DNA from: Acanthococcus lagerstroemiae
Taxonomy: Eukaryota; Arthropoda; Insecta; Hemiptera; Eriococcidae
Direction of reading: 5' to 3'
DNA: 64,000 nt
NCBI GenBank assembly: GCA_031841125.1
Contig: CM063108.1
Location: forward strand, 47,204,122 to 47,268,121
Numbering within the stretch: the stretch's first letter is position 1; each line of letters opens with the position of its first letter. This document shows, piece after piece, positions 44,501 to 57,766 of the stretch. The notes beneath the pieces were generated by a model. The model had not been told where the DNA came from. It searched no databases and saw only the letters and a program-made list of their open reading frames with translations. The translations under genes were made by a program, and so were the position numbers.

Positions 44501-44973
44501 TCGAGACGATTTCGAATCCGGTGTCAAAATTGAGCTCGAGTCGTTTTTCTACCCAAATTGATCAATTCCTCCACCTTTTTTGAGTGTATCTCGGGAACGG
44601 AGGGTCGCCGCCAGATTGGAACAACGAATTCGAACTCAGCGTGAAAAATTGAGTAAAAAACGCTCATTAATTCAAAATTTTGATTTTCTCAAATTTTGAA
44701 AATTTCTCCATACTATATACATCATGTCTTTTTTGGGACGAAAAAATTTTCGGAGAGCTACGGCGTCGGCGCTGGTGCTACTTACTCATTTTTTCGAGAC
44801 GAATTCGAATCCGTTGTCAAAATTGAGCTCGAGTCATTTTTTGACCCAAATTGAACATTTTCCCCAACTTTTTTGAGTGTATCACGGGAACGGAGGGTCG
44901 CCGCCAAATTGGAACAACGAATTCGAACTCAGCGTGAAAAATTGAGTAAGAAAAACTCATAAATTCGAAATTT

Positions 44974-46960
44974 TTGATTTTCTCAAATTTTGAAAATTTC
45001 TCCGTCCTATACATCATGTCTTTTTCGGGGCGAAAAATTTTTCGGAGAGCTACGGCGTCGGCGCTGGTGCTACTTACTCAATTTTTCGAGACGAATTCGA
45101 ATCCGTCGTCAAAATTGAGCTATCGTCATTTTTTGACCGAAATTGATCAATTTTCCCAACTTTTTTGAGTGTATCTCGGGAACGGAGGGTCGCCGCCAGA
45201 TTGGAACAACGAATTCGAACTCAGCGTGAAAAATTGAGTAAAAAACACTCATTAATTCGAAGTTTTTGAGTTTCTCAAATTTTGAAAATTTCTCCATACT
45301 ATACATCATGTCTTTTTTGGGGCGAAAAATGTTTCGGAGAGCCACGGCGTCGGCTCTGGTGCTACTTACTCAATTATTCGAGACGAATTCGAATTCGTTG
45401 TCAAAATTGAGCTATCGTCATTTTTTGACCCAAATTGATCAATTTTCCCAACTTTTTTGAGTGTATCTCGGGAACGGAGGGTCGCCGCCAAATTGGAACA
45501 ACGAATTCGAACTCAGCGTGAAAAATTGAGTAAGAAACACTCATTAATTCGAAATTTTTGATTTTCTCAAATTTTGAAAATTTCTCCATACTATACATCA
45601 TGTCTTTTTTGGGACGAAAAAATTTTCGGAGAGCTACGGCGTCGGCGCTGGTGTTACTCAATTTTTCGAGACGAACTCGAATCCGTCGTCAAAATTGAGC
45701 TATCGTCATTTTTTGACCCAAATTGAACAATTTTCTCAACTTTTTTGAGTGTATCTCGGGAACGGAGGGTCGCTGCCAAATTGGAACAACGAATTCGAAC
45801 TCAGCGTGAAAGATTGAGTAAGAAACACTCACTAATTCGAAATTTTTGATTTTCTCAAATTTTGAAAATTTCTCCATACTATTATACATCATGTCTTTTT
45901 TCGGGCGAAAAAATTTCAGAGAGCTACGGCGTTGGCGCTGGTGCTACTTACTCAATTTTTCGAGACGAATTCGAATCCGTTGTAAAAATTGAGCTAGAGT
46001 CATTTTTTGACACAAATTGATCAATTTCCCCAACTTTTTTGAGTGTATCTCGGGGACAGAGGGTCGCCGCCAAATTGGAACAACGAATTCGAACTCAGCG
46101 TGAAAAATTGAGTAAGAAACACTCATTAATTCGAAATTTATGATTTTCTCAAATTTTGAAAATTTCACTCATTAATTCGAAATTTTTGATTTTCTCAAAT
46201 TTTGAAAATTTCTCCATACTATACACCATGTCTTTTTTAGGGAGAAAAAATTTTCGGAGAGCTACGGCGTCGGCGCTGGTGCTACTAACTCAATTTTTCC
46301 AGACGATTTCGAATCTGTTGTCAAAATTGAGCTATCGTCATTTTTTGACCCAAATTGATCAATTTTCCCAACTTTTTTGAGTGTATCTCGGGAACGGAGG
46401 GTCGCCGCCAAATTGGAACAACGAGTTCGAACTCAGCGTGAACAATTGAGTAAGAAACACTCATTAATTCGAAATTTTTGATTTTCTCAAATTTTGAAAA
46501 TTTCTCCATACTATACACCATGGCTTTTTTGGGGCGAAAAAATTTTCGGAGAGCTACGGCGTCGGCGCTGGTGCTACTTCATTTTTCGAGACGATTTCGA
46601 ATCCGGTGTCAAAATTGAGCTCGAGTCGTTTTTCTACCCAAATTGATCAATTCCTCCACCTTTTTTGAGTGTATCTCGGGAACGGAGGGTCGCCGCCAAA
46701 TTGGAACAACGAATTCGAACTCAGCGTGAACAATTGAGTAAGAAACACTCATTAATTCGAAATTTTTGATTTTCTCAAATTTTGAAAATTTCTCCATACT
46801 ATACATCACGTCTTTTTTGGGGCGAAAAAATTTTCGGAGAGCTACGGCGTCGGGGCTGGTGCTACTTACTCAATTTTTCGAGACGAATTCGAATCCGTCG
46901 TCAAAATTGAGCTATCGTCATTTTTTGACCGAAATTGATCAATTTTCCCAACTTTTTTGA
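44974..46960. repeat. Higher-order block in the satellite, recurring at 49394-51390 (+4.42 kb)
   Basis: The order of monomer subtypes and private variants is the same in both blocks. Examples are TCCGTCCTATACATC, CACGGCGTCGGCTCTGG, the ATACTATTATACATC spacer and a 46-bp internal duplication at 46156 and 50583. Offsets of matching points are 4420-4427 bp. Parts of the block recur again downstream (offset 5298 from the second copy). Confidence 0.75.
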
Positions 46961-47640
46961 GTGTATCTCGGGAACGGAGGGTCGCCGCCAGATTGGAACA
47001 ACGAATTCGAACTCAGCGTGAAAAATTGAGTAAGAAAAACTCATAAATTCGAAATTTTTGATTTTCTCAAATTTTGAAAATTTCTCCGTCCTATACATCA
47101 TGTCTGTTTCGGGGCGAAAAATTTTTCGGAGAGCTACGGCGTCGGCGCTGGTGCAACTTACTCAATTTTTCGAGACGAATTCGAATCCGTTGTCAAAATT
47201 GAGCTATCGTCATTTTTTGACCGAAATTGATCAATTTTCCCAACTTTTTTGAGTGTATCTCGGGAACGGAGGGTCGCCGCCAGATTGGAACAACGAATTC
47301 GAACTCAGCGTGAAAAATTGAGTAAAAAACACCATTAATTCGAAGTTTTTGAGTTTCTCAAATTTTGAAAATTTCTCCATACTATACACCATGGCTTTTT
47401 TGGGGCGAAAAAATTTTCGGAGAGCTACGGCGTCGGCGCTGGTGCTACTTACTCAATTTTTCGAGACGAATTCGAATCCGTTGTCAAAATTGAGCTCGAG
47501 TCGTTTTTCTACCCAAATTGATCAATTCCTCCACCTTTTTTGAGTGTATCTCGGGAACGGAGGGTCGCCGCCAAATTGGAACAACGAATTCGAACTCACC
47601 GTGAAAAATTGAGTAAGAAACACTCATTAATTCGAAATTT

Positions 47641-48700
47641 TTGATTTTCTCAAATTTTGAAAATTTCTCCATACTATACATCATGTCTTATTTGGGGCGG
47701 AAAAATTTTCGGAGAGCTACGGCGTCGGCGCTGGTGCTACTTACTCAATTTTTCGAGACGAATTCGAATCCGTTGTCAAAATTGAGCTCGAGTCATTTTT
47801 TGACCCAAATTGATCAATTTCCCCAACTTTTTTGAGTGTATCACGGGAACGGAGGGTCGCCGCCAAATGGGCACAACGAATTCGAACTCACCGTGAAAAA
47901 TTGAGTAAGAAACACTCATTAATTCGAAATTTTTGATTTTCTCAAATTTTGAAAATTTCTCCATACTATATATACATCACGTCTTTTTTGGGGCGAAAAA
48001 ATTTTCGGAGAGCTACGGCGTCGGCGCTGGTGCTACTTACTCAATTTTTCGAGACGAATTCGAATCCGTTGTCAAAATTGAGCTATCGTCATTTTTTGAC
48101 CCAAATTGATCAATTTTCCCAACTTTTTTGAGTGTATCTCGGGAACGGAGGGTCGCCGCCAAATTGGAACAACGAATTCGAACTCACCGTGAAAAATTGA
48201 GTAAGAAACACTCATTAATTCGAAATTTTTGATTTTCTCAAATTTTGAAAATTTCTCCATACTAACATCACGTCTTTTTTGGGGCGAAAAAATTTTCGGA
48301 GAGCTACGGCGTCGGCGCTGGTGCTACTTCATTTTTCGAGACGATTTCGAATCCGGTGTCAAAATTGAGCTCGAGTCGTTTTTCTACCCAAATTGATCAA
48401 TTCCTCCACCTTTTTTGAGTGTATCTCGGGAACGGAGGGTCGCCGCCAAATTGGAACAACGAATTCGAACTCAGCGTGAATAATTGAGTAAGAAACACTC
48501 ATTAATTCGAAATTTTTGATTTTCTCAAATTTTGAAAATTTCTCCATACTATACATCATGTCTTATTTGGGGCGGAAAAATTTTCGAAGAGCTACGGCGT
48601 CGGCGCTGGTGCTACTTACTCAATTTTTCGAGACGAATTCGAATCCGTTGTCAAAATTGAACTCGAGTCATTTTTTGACCCAAATTGATCAATTTCCCCA
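47641..48700. repeat. Higher-order block in the satellite, recurring at 53525-54590 (+5.88 kb)
   Basis: Four consecutive monomers with matching private changes (CCAAATGGGCACAACG, ACTATATATACATCACG, CATACTAACATCACG, GTGAATAATTGAG) appear again at an exact offset of 5884 bp. A partial copy lies at 51193-51530. Confidence 0.75.
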
Positions 48701-51700
48701 ACTTTTTTGAGTGTATCACGGGAACGGAGGGTCGCCGCCAAATTGGAACAACGAATTCGTACTCACCGTGAAAAATTGAGTAAGAAACACTCATTGATTC
48801 GAAATTTTTGATTTTCTCAAATTTTGTAAATTTCTCCATACTATACATCACGTCTTTTATGGGGCGAAAAAATTTTCGGAGAGCTACGGCGTCGGCGCTG
48901 GTGCTACTTACTCAATCTTTCGTGACGAATTCGAATCCGTTGTCAAAATTGAGCTATCGTCATTTTTTGACACACATTGATCAATTTTCCCAACTTTTTT
49001 GAGTGTATCTCGGGAACGGAGGGTCGCCGCCTGATTGGAACAACGAATTCGAACTCAGCGTGAAAAATTGAGTAGAAAACCCTCATTAATTCGAAAATTT
49101 TGATTTTCTCAAATTTTGAAAATTTCTCCATACTATATACATCATGTCTTTTTTGGGACGAAAAAATTTTCGGAGAGCTACGGCGTCGGCGCTGGTGCTA
49201 CTTACTCATTTTTTCGAGACGAATTCGAATCCGTTGTCAAAATTGAGCTCGAGTCATTTTTTGACCCAAATTGAACATTTTCCCCAACTTTTTTGAGTGT
49301 ATCACGGGAACGGAGGGTCGCCGCCAAATTGGAACAACGAATTCGAACTCAGCGTGAAAAATTGAGTAAGAAAAACTCATAAATTCGAAATTTTTGATTT
49401 TCTCAAATTTTGAAAATTTCTCCGTCCTATACATCATGTCTTTTTCGGGGCGAAAAATTTTTCGGAGAGCTACGGCGTCGGCGCTGGTGCTACTTACTCA
49501 ATTTTTCGAGACGAATTCGAATCCGTCGTCAAAATTGAGCTATCGTCATTTTTTGACCGAAATTGATCAATTTTCCCAACTTTTTTGAGTGTATCTCGGG
49601 AACGGAGGGTCGCCGCCAGATTGGAACAACGAATTCGAACTCAGCGTGAAAAATTGAGTAAAAAACACCATTAATTCGAAGTTTTTGAGTTTCTCAAATT
49701 TTGAAAATTTCTCCATACTATACATCATGTCTTTTTAGGGGCGAAAAATGTTTCGGAGAGCCACGGCGTCGGCTCTGGTGCTACTTACTCAATTATTCGA
49801 GACGAATTCGAATTCGTTGTCAAAATTGAGCTATCGTCATTTTTTGACCCAAATTGATCAATTTTCCCAACTTTTTTGAGTGTATCTCGGGAACGCAGGG
49901 TCGCCGCCAAATTGGAACAACGAATTCGAACTCAGCGTGAAAAATTGAGTAAGAAACACTCATTAATTCGAAATTTTTGATTTTCTCAAATTTTGAAAAT
50001 GTCTTCATACTATACATCATGTCTTTTTGGGGACGAAAAAATTTTCGGAGAGCTACGGCGTCGGCGCTGGTGTTACTCAATTTTTCGAGACGAATTCGAA
50101 TCCGTCGTCAAAATTGAGCTATCGTCATTTTTTGACCCAAATTGAACAATTTTCTCAACTTTTTTGAGGGTATCACGGGAACGGAGGATCGCCGCCAGAT
50201 TGCCAAATTGGAACAACGAATTCGAACTCAGCGTGAAAGATTGAGTAAGAAACACTCACTAATTCGAAATTTTTGATTTTCTCAAATTTTGAAAATTTCT
50301 CCATACTATTATACATCATGTCTTTTTTCGGGCGAAAAAATTTCAGAGAGCTACGGCGTTGGCGCTGGTGCTACTTACTCAATTTTTCGAGACGAATTCG
50401 AATCCGTTGTAAAAATTGAGCTAGAGTCATTTTTTGACACAAATTGATCAATTTCCCCAACTTTTTTGAGTGTATCTCGGGGACAGAGGGTCGCCGCCAA
50501 ATTGGAACAACGAATTCGAACTCAGCGTGAAAAATTGAGTAAGAAACACTCATTAATTCGAAATTTATGATTTTCTCAAATTTTGAAAATTTCACTCATT
50601 AATTCGAAATTTTTGATTTTCTCAAATTTTGAAAATTTCTCCATACTATACACCATGTCTTTTTTAGGGAGAAAAAATTTTCGGAGAGCTACGGCGTCGG
50701 CGCTGGTGCTACGAACTCAATTTTTCCAGACGATTTCGAATCTGTTGTCAAAATTGAGCTATCGTCATTTTTTGACCCAAATTGATCAATTTTCCCAACT
50801 TTTTTGAGTGTATCTCGGGAACGGAGGGTCGCCGCCAAATTGGAACAACGAGCTCGAACTCAGCGTGAACAATTGAGTAAGAAACACTCATTAATTCGAA
50901 ATTTTTGATTTTCTCAAATTTTGAAAATTTCTCCATACTATACACCATGGCTTTTTTGGGGCGAAAAAATTTTCGGAGAGCTACGGCGTCGGCGCTGGTG
51001 CTACTTCATTTTTCGAGACGATTTCGAATCCGGTGTCAAAATTGAGCTCGAGTCGTTTTTCTACCCAAATTGATCAATTCCTCCACCTTTTTTGAGTGTA
51101 TCTCGGGAACGGAGGGTCGCCGCCAAATTGGAACAACGAATTCGAACTCAGCGTGAACAATTGAGTAAGAAACACTCATTAATTCGAAATTTTTGATTTT
51201 CTCAAATTTTGAAAATTTCTCCATACTATACATCATGTCTTATTTAGGGCGGAAAAATTTTCGGAGAGCTACGGCGTCGGCGCTGGTGCTACTTACTCAA
51301 TTTTTCGAGACGAATTCGAATCCGTTGTCAAAATTGAGCTCGAGTCATTTTTTGACCCAAATTGATCAATTTCCCCAACTTTTTTGAGTGTATCACGGGA
51401 ACGGAGGGTCGCCGCCAAATGGGCACAACGAATTCGAACTCACCGTGAAAAATTGAGTAAGAAACACTCATTAATTCGAAATTTTTGATTTTCTCAAATT
51501 TTGAAAATTTCTCCATACTATATATACATCACGTCTTTTTTGGGGCGAAAAAATTTTCGGAGAGCTACGGCGTCGGCGCTGGTGCTACTTACTCATTTTT
51601 TCGAGACGAATTCGAATCCGTTGTCAAAATTGAGCTCGAGTCATTTTTTGACCCAAATTGAACATTTTCCCCAACTTTTTTGAGTGTATCACGGGAACGG

Positions 51701-54700
51701 AGGGTCGCCGCCAAATTGGAACAACGAATTCGAACTCAGCGTGAATAATTGAGTAAGAAACACTCATTAATTCGAAATTTTTGATTTTCTCAAATTTTGA
51801 AAATTTCTCCATACTATACATCATGTCTTATTTGGGGCGGAAAAATTTTCGAAGAGCTACGGCGTCGGCGCTGGTGCTACTTACTCAATTTTTCGAGACG
51901 AATTCGAATCCGTTGTCAATATTGAGCTCGAGTCATTTTTTGACCCAAATTGATCAATTTCCCCAACTTTTTTGAGTGTATCACGGGAACGGAGGGTCGC
52001 CGCCAAATTGGCACAACGAATTCGAACTCACCGTGAAAAATTGAGTAAGAAACACTCATTGATTCGAAATTTTTGATTTTCTCAAATTTTGAAAATTTCT
52101 CCATACTATACATCATGTCTTTTTTGGGGCGAAAAAATTTTCGGAGAGCTACGGCGTCGGCGCTGGTGCTACTTCATTTTTCGAGACGATTTCGAATCCG
52201 GTGTCAAAATTGAGCTCGAGTCGTTTTTCTACCCAAATTGATCAATTCCTCCACCTTTTTTGAGTGTATCTCGGGAACGGAGGGTCGCCGCCAGATTGGA
52301 ACAACGAATTCGAACTCAGCGTGAAAAATTGAGTAAAAAACGCTCATTAATTCAAAATTTTGATTTTCTCAAATTTTGAAAATTTCTCCATACTATATAC
52401 ATCATGTCTTTTTTGGGACGAAAAAATTTTCGGAGAGCTACGGCGTCGGCGCTGGTGCTACTTACTCATTTTTTCGAGACGAATTCGAATCCGTTGTCAA
52501 AATTGAGCTCGAGTCATTTTTTGACCCAAATTGAACATTTTCCCCAACTTTTTTGAGTGTATCACGGGAACGGAGGGTCGCCGCCAAATTGGAACAACGA
52601 ATTCGAACTCAGCGTGAAAAATTGAGTAAGAAAAACTCATAAATTCGAAATTTTTGATTTTCTCAAATTTTGAAAATTTCTCTGTCCTATACTTCATGTC
52701 TTTTTCGGGGCGAAAAATTTTTCGGAGAGCTACGGCGTCGGCGCTGGTGCTACTTACTCAATTTTTCGAGACGAATTCGAATCCGTCGTCAAAATTGAGC
52801 TATCGTCATTTTTTGACCGAAATTGATCAATTTTCCCAACTTTTTTGAGTGTATCTCGGGAACGGAGGGTCGCCGCCAGATTGGAACAACGAATTCGAAC
52901 TCAGCGTGAAAAATTGAGTAAAAAACACCATTAATTCGAAGTTTTTGAGTTTCTCAAATTTTGAAAATTTCTCCATACTATACATCATGTCTTTTTAGGG
53001 GCGAAAAATGTTTCGGAGAGCCACGGCGTCGGCTCTGGTGCTACTTACTCAATTTTTCGAGACGAATTCGAATCCGTCGTCAAAATTGAGCTATCGTCAT
53101 TTTTTGACCCAAATTGATCAATTTTCCCAACTTTTTTGAGTGTATCTCGGGAACGCAGGGTCGCCGCCAAATTGGAACAACGAATTCGAACTCAGCGTGA
53201 AAAATTGAGTAAGAAACACTCATTAATTCGAAATTTTTGATTTTCTCAAATTTTGAAAATGTCTTCATACTATACATCATGTCTTTTTGGGGACGAAAAA
53301 ATTTTCGGAGAGCTACGGCGTCGGCGCTGGTGCTACTTCATTTTTCGAGACGATTTCGAATCCGGTGTCAAAATTGAGCTCGAGTCGTTTTTCTACCCAA
53401 ATTGATCAATTCCTCCACCTTTTTTGAGTGTATCTCGGGAACGGAGGGTCGCCGCCAAATTGGAACAACGAATTCGAACTCAGCGTGAACAATTGAGTAA
53501 GAAACACTCATTAATTCGAAATTTTTGATTTTCTCAAATTTTGAAAATTTCTCCATACTATACATCATGTCTTATTTAGGGCGGAAAAATTTTCGGAGAG
53601 CTACGGCGTCGGCGCTGGTGCTACTTACTCAATTTTTCGAGACGAATTCGAATCCGTTGTCAAAATTGAGCTCGAGTCATTTTTTGACCCAAATTGATCA
53701 ATTTCCCCAACTTTTTTGAGTGTATCACGGGAACGGAGGGTCGCCGCCAAATGGGCACAACGAATTCGAACTCACCGTGAAAAATTGAGTAAGAAACACT
53801 CATTAATTCGAAATTTTTGATTTTCTCAAATTTTGAAAATTTCTCCATACTATATATACATCACGTCTTTTTTGGGGCGAAAAAATTTTCGGAGAGCTAC
53901 GGCGTCGGCGCTGGTGCTACTTACTCAATTTTTCGAGACGAATTCGAATCCGTTGTCAAAATTGAGCTATCGTCATTTTTTGACCCAAATTGATCAATTT
54001 TCCCAACTTTTTTGAGTGTATCTCGGGAACGGAGGGTCGCCGCCAAATTGGAACAACGAATTCGAACTCACCGTGAAAAATTGAGTAAGAAACACTCATT
54101 AATTCGAAATTTTTGATTTTCTCAAATTTTGAAAATTTCTCCATACTAACATCACGTCTTTTTTGGGGCGAAAAAATTTTCGGAGAGCTACGGCGTCGGC
54201 GCTGGTGCTACTTCATTTTTCGAGACGATTTCGAATCCGGTGTCAAAATTGAGCTCGAGTCGTTTTTCTACCTAAATTGATCAATTCCTCCACCTTTTTT
54301 GAGTGTATCTCGGGAACGGAGGGTCGCCGCCAAATTGGAACAACGAATTCGAACTCAGCGTGAATAATTGAGTAAGAAACACTCATTAATTCGAAATTTT
54401 TGATTTTCTCAAATTTTGAAAATTTCTCCATACTATACATCATGTCTTATTTGGGGCGGAAAAATTTTCGAAGAGCTACGGCGTCGGCGCTGGTGCTACT
54501 TACTCAATTTTTCGAGACGAATTCGAATCCGTTGTCAATATTGAGCTCGAGTCATTTTTTGACCCAAATTGATCAATTTCCCCAACTTTTTTGAGTGTAT
54601 CACGGGAACGGAGGGTCGCCGCCAAATTGGCACAACGAATTCGAACTCACCGTGAAAAATTGAGTAAGAAACACTCATTGATTCGAAATTTTTGATTTTC

Positions 54701-56676
54701 TCAAATTTTGAAAATTTCTCCATACTATACATCATGTCTTTTTAGGGGCGAAAAATGTTTCGGAGAGCCACGGCGTCGGCTCTGGTGCTACTTACTCAAT
54801 TTTTCGAGACGAATTCGAATCCGTCGTCAAAATTGAGCTATCGTCATTTTTTGACCGAAATTGATCAATTTTCCCAACTTTTTTGAGTGTATCTCGGGAA
54901 CGGAGGGTCGCCGCCAGATTGGAACAACGAATTCGAACTCAGCGTGAAAAATTGAGTAAAAAACACCATTAATTCGAAGTTTTTGAGTTTCTCAAATTTT
55001 GAAAATTTCTCCATACTATACATCATGTCTTTTTAGGGGCGAAAAATGTTTCGGAGAGCCACGGCGTCGGCTCTGGTGCTACTTACTCAATTTTTCGAGA
55101 CGAATTCGAATCCGTCGTCAAAATTGAGCTATCGTCATTTTTTGACCCAAATTGATCAATTTTCCCAACTTTTTTGAGTGTATCTCGGGAACGCAGGGTC
55201 GCCGCCAAATTGGAACAACGAATTCGAACTCAGCGTGAAAAATTGAGTAAGAAACACTCATTAATTCGAAATTTTTGATTTTCTCAAATTTTGAAAATGT
55301 CTTCATACTATACATCATGTCTTTTTGGGGACGAAAAAATTTTCGGAGAGCTACGGCGTCGGCGCTGGTGTTACTCAATTTTTCGAGACGAATTCGAATC
55401 CGTCGTCAAAATTGAGCTATCGTCATTTTTTGACCCAAATTGAACAATTTTCTCAACTTTTTTGAGGGTATCACGGGAACGGAGGATCGCCGCCAGATTG
55501 CCAAATTGGAACAACGAATTCGAACTCAGCGTGAAAGATTGAGTAAGAAACACTCACTAATTCGAAATTTTTGATTTTCTCAAATTTTGAAAATTTCTCC
55601 ATACTATTATACATCATGTCTTTTTTCGGGCGAAAAAATTTCAGAGAGCTACGGCGTTGGCGCTGGTGCTACTTACTCAATTTTTCGAGACGAATTCGAA
55701 TCCGTTGTAAAAATTGAGCTAGAGTCATTTTTTGACCCAAATTGATCAATTTCCCCAACTTTTTTGAGTGTATCTCGGGGACAGAGGGTCGCCGCCAAAT
55801 TGGAACAACGAATTCGAACTCAGCGTGAAAAATTGAGTAAGAAACACTCATTAATTCGAAATTTATGATTTTCTCAAATTTTGAAAATTTCACTCATTAA
55901 TTCGAAATTTTTGATTTTCTCAAATTTTGAAAATTTCTCCATACTATACATCATGTCTTATTTGGGGCGGAAAAATTTTCGGAGAGCTACGGCGTCGGCG
56001 CTGGTGCTACTTACTCAATTTTTCGAGACGAATTCGAATCCGTTGTCAAAATTGAGCTCGAGTCATTTTTTGACCCAAATTGATCAATTTCCCCAACTTT
56101 TTTGAGTGTATCTCGGGAACGGAGGGTCGCCGCCAAATTGGAACAACGAATTCGAACTCACCGTGAAAAATTGAGTAAGAAACACTCATTAATTCGAAAT
56201 TTTTGATTTTCTCAAATTTTGAAAATTTCTCCATACTAACATCACGTCTTTTTTGGGGCGAAAAAATTTTCGGAGAGCTACGGCGTCGGCGCTGGTGCTA
56301 CTTCATTTTTCGAGACGATTTCGAATCCGGTGTCAAAATTGAGCTCGAGTCGTTTTTCTACCCAAATTGATCAATTCCTCCACCTTTTTTGAGTGTATCT
56401 CGGGAACGGAGGGTCGCCGCCAAATTGGAACAACGAATTCGAACTCAGCGTGAATAATTGAGTAAGAAACACTCATTAATTCGAAATTTTTGATTTTCTC
56501 AAATTTTGAAAATTTCTCCATACTATACATCATGTCTTATTTGGGGCGGAAAAATTTTCGAAGAGCTACGGCGTCGGCGCTGGTGCTACTTACTCAATTT
56601 TTCGAGATGAATTCGAATCCGTAGTCAAAATTGAGCAAGAGTCATTTTTTGACCCAAATTGATCAATTTTCCCAAC

Positions 56677-57440
56677 GGTGGCAGGGAGACCCGCGCGGTT
56701 TGAAATTCTGAATAGAGGAGAACATTTTGAGTAAATCTTGTCTTATAGTTTCTCGCTGGCTTTCTCCAGTCTAAAAGTTTTTCGCGTTTTACTAGATCAC
56801 CCCAGGAAATTGTAAATCCTGAAAATGCATATTTGTGCGAATAGTATTGCATAATCAACAAGTTTACGGCGTTACCGGATTCTTCAAAAATTCGGGAATA
56901 CTGTCGAAAATGAAAACAATAATCGGAAGACCCCTTCGACGCAATGAATATGCCACACATCGCGCATTAATTGACGTTTTCGATATTTCTATTTTTCTGT
57001 GCTAAACCGACAATAGGCGAATAATTTTGGACTGGAGACAGCTAGAGCAGCACGTTTTGAAAATCTGGATATGGGAGAAAATTTCGAATACGATTTATTT
57101 TGCCGTTTTTCTCTAGCGGTATCCTAGCAAAACTTTTTTGCGTTTTACCTGTTCACCCCAGGAGATTAGAAATCTCGAAAATACAAATGGCTACGTATTG
57201 TATTGCATATTCAACGAGTTGAAGGCGTTACCACATATTCGCAAATTTCCTATCAATTGAGGAAAGGAAAACAGTAGTCACGTACCTCCAAAGCATAGAA
57301 TATGCCACACATCGCGCACCCATTGACATTTGTCCCAGAAAATGAGAAAATTCGAAAACGCATATTGGTGTGTATCATATTGCATATTCCACATGTTGAA
57401 GGCGTTGCCGCATTTTTCAAAAATTCGCCATTGTGAAGAT
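56677..57440. repeat. Degenerate tandem repeat of about 300-360 bp, 2-3 copies
   Basis: Blocks beginning near 56760, 57110 and 57330 share GCGTTTTAC, CACCCCAGGA, TATTGCATATTCAACGAGTT, GAAGGCGTTACC and ATATGCCACACATCGCGCA. The string TTGCATATTCAAC also occurs at the left edge of the 292-bp array (38576-38588), so this repeat may be what the satellite expanded within. Confidence 0.6.
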
Positions 57441-57766
57441 AAAAATAGAAATTACATAATATTATATTGTGGTAGTGCTGTTAACACGTTGAAAATGCAA
57501 CACACCTAACACCGATGTACAAATTTGATTTTTTTCATTTTCTCAGCTGGAAAATGTGAATAAATGAAGAGTTAATTTTTCAATGGTTGGCAGTCGCCTG
57601 CAATTGGTGAAAATGCAGCTTATTCGACAGCTAAGAATTGTCCGATAGGTTGTATGAGCCGACATTGAATGCGAACATATCAAGCTACAATATTGGCTGA
57701 TGAAGTTCTCCACTAAAATGTCACTGATATCCTCTTCACACACAAACCAACATAATAACAAAACTG
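57441..57766. other. Nothing recognised
   Basis: Spacer between the degenerate repeat and the far end of the gene 2 3' UTR. Confidence 0.3.

Larger units (their letters stand above)
38588..56676. repeat. 292-bp satellite array, about 62 tandem copies (18.1 kb)
   Basis: The monomer runs through GGAGAGCTACGGCGTCGGCG, CTGGTGCTACTTACTCAATT, TTCGAGACGAATTCGAATCC, GTTGTCAAAATTGAGCT, CATTTTTTGACCCAAATTGA, TCAATTTCCCCAACTTTTTT, GAGTGTATCTCGGGAACGGA, GGGTCGCCGCCAAATTGGAA and CAACGAATTCGAACTCAGCG. It ends in an AT-rich CTCAAATTTTGAAAATTTCT block. Most units are 288-296 bp. Subtypes differ at fixed places: CTCGAG, CTATCG or CTAGAG before TCATT; a CTTCATTTTTC form with a 4-bp loss; an 8-bp gain at GATTGCCAAATTGG. 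Left edge follows ATATTCAACAG; right edge is within CCCAAC at 56676. Confidence 0.95.

Noticed and set aside
38588..56676. Dozens of 60-86 codon ORFs
   Set aside because: All derive from the 292-bp satellite monomer; open frames exist on both strands and no expression signal is visible. Listed only as a finding.
38588..56676. CENP-B-box-like match in the satellite
   Set aside because: TTCGTTGTTCCAA and CTCGGGAACGG recall parts of the box, but the spacing of the essential bases does not fit.
38588..56676. CRISPR array
   Set aside because: Repeats are contiguous 292-bp monomers with no unique spacers, and the DNA is eukaryotic.
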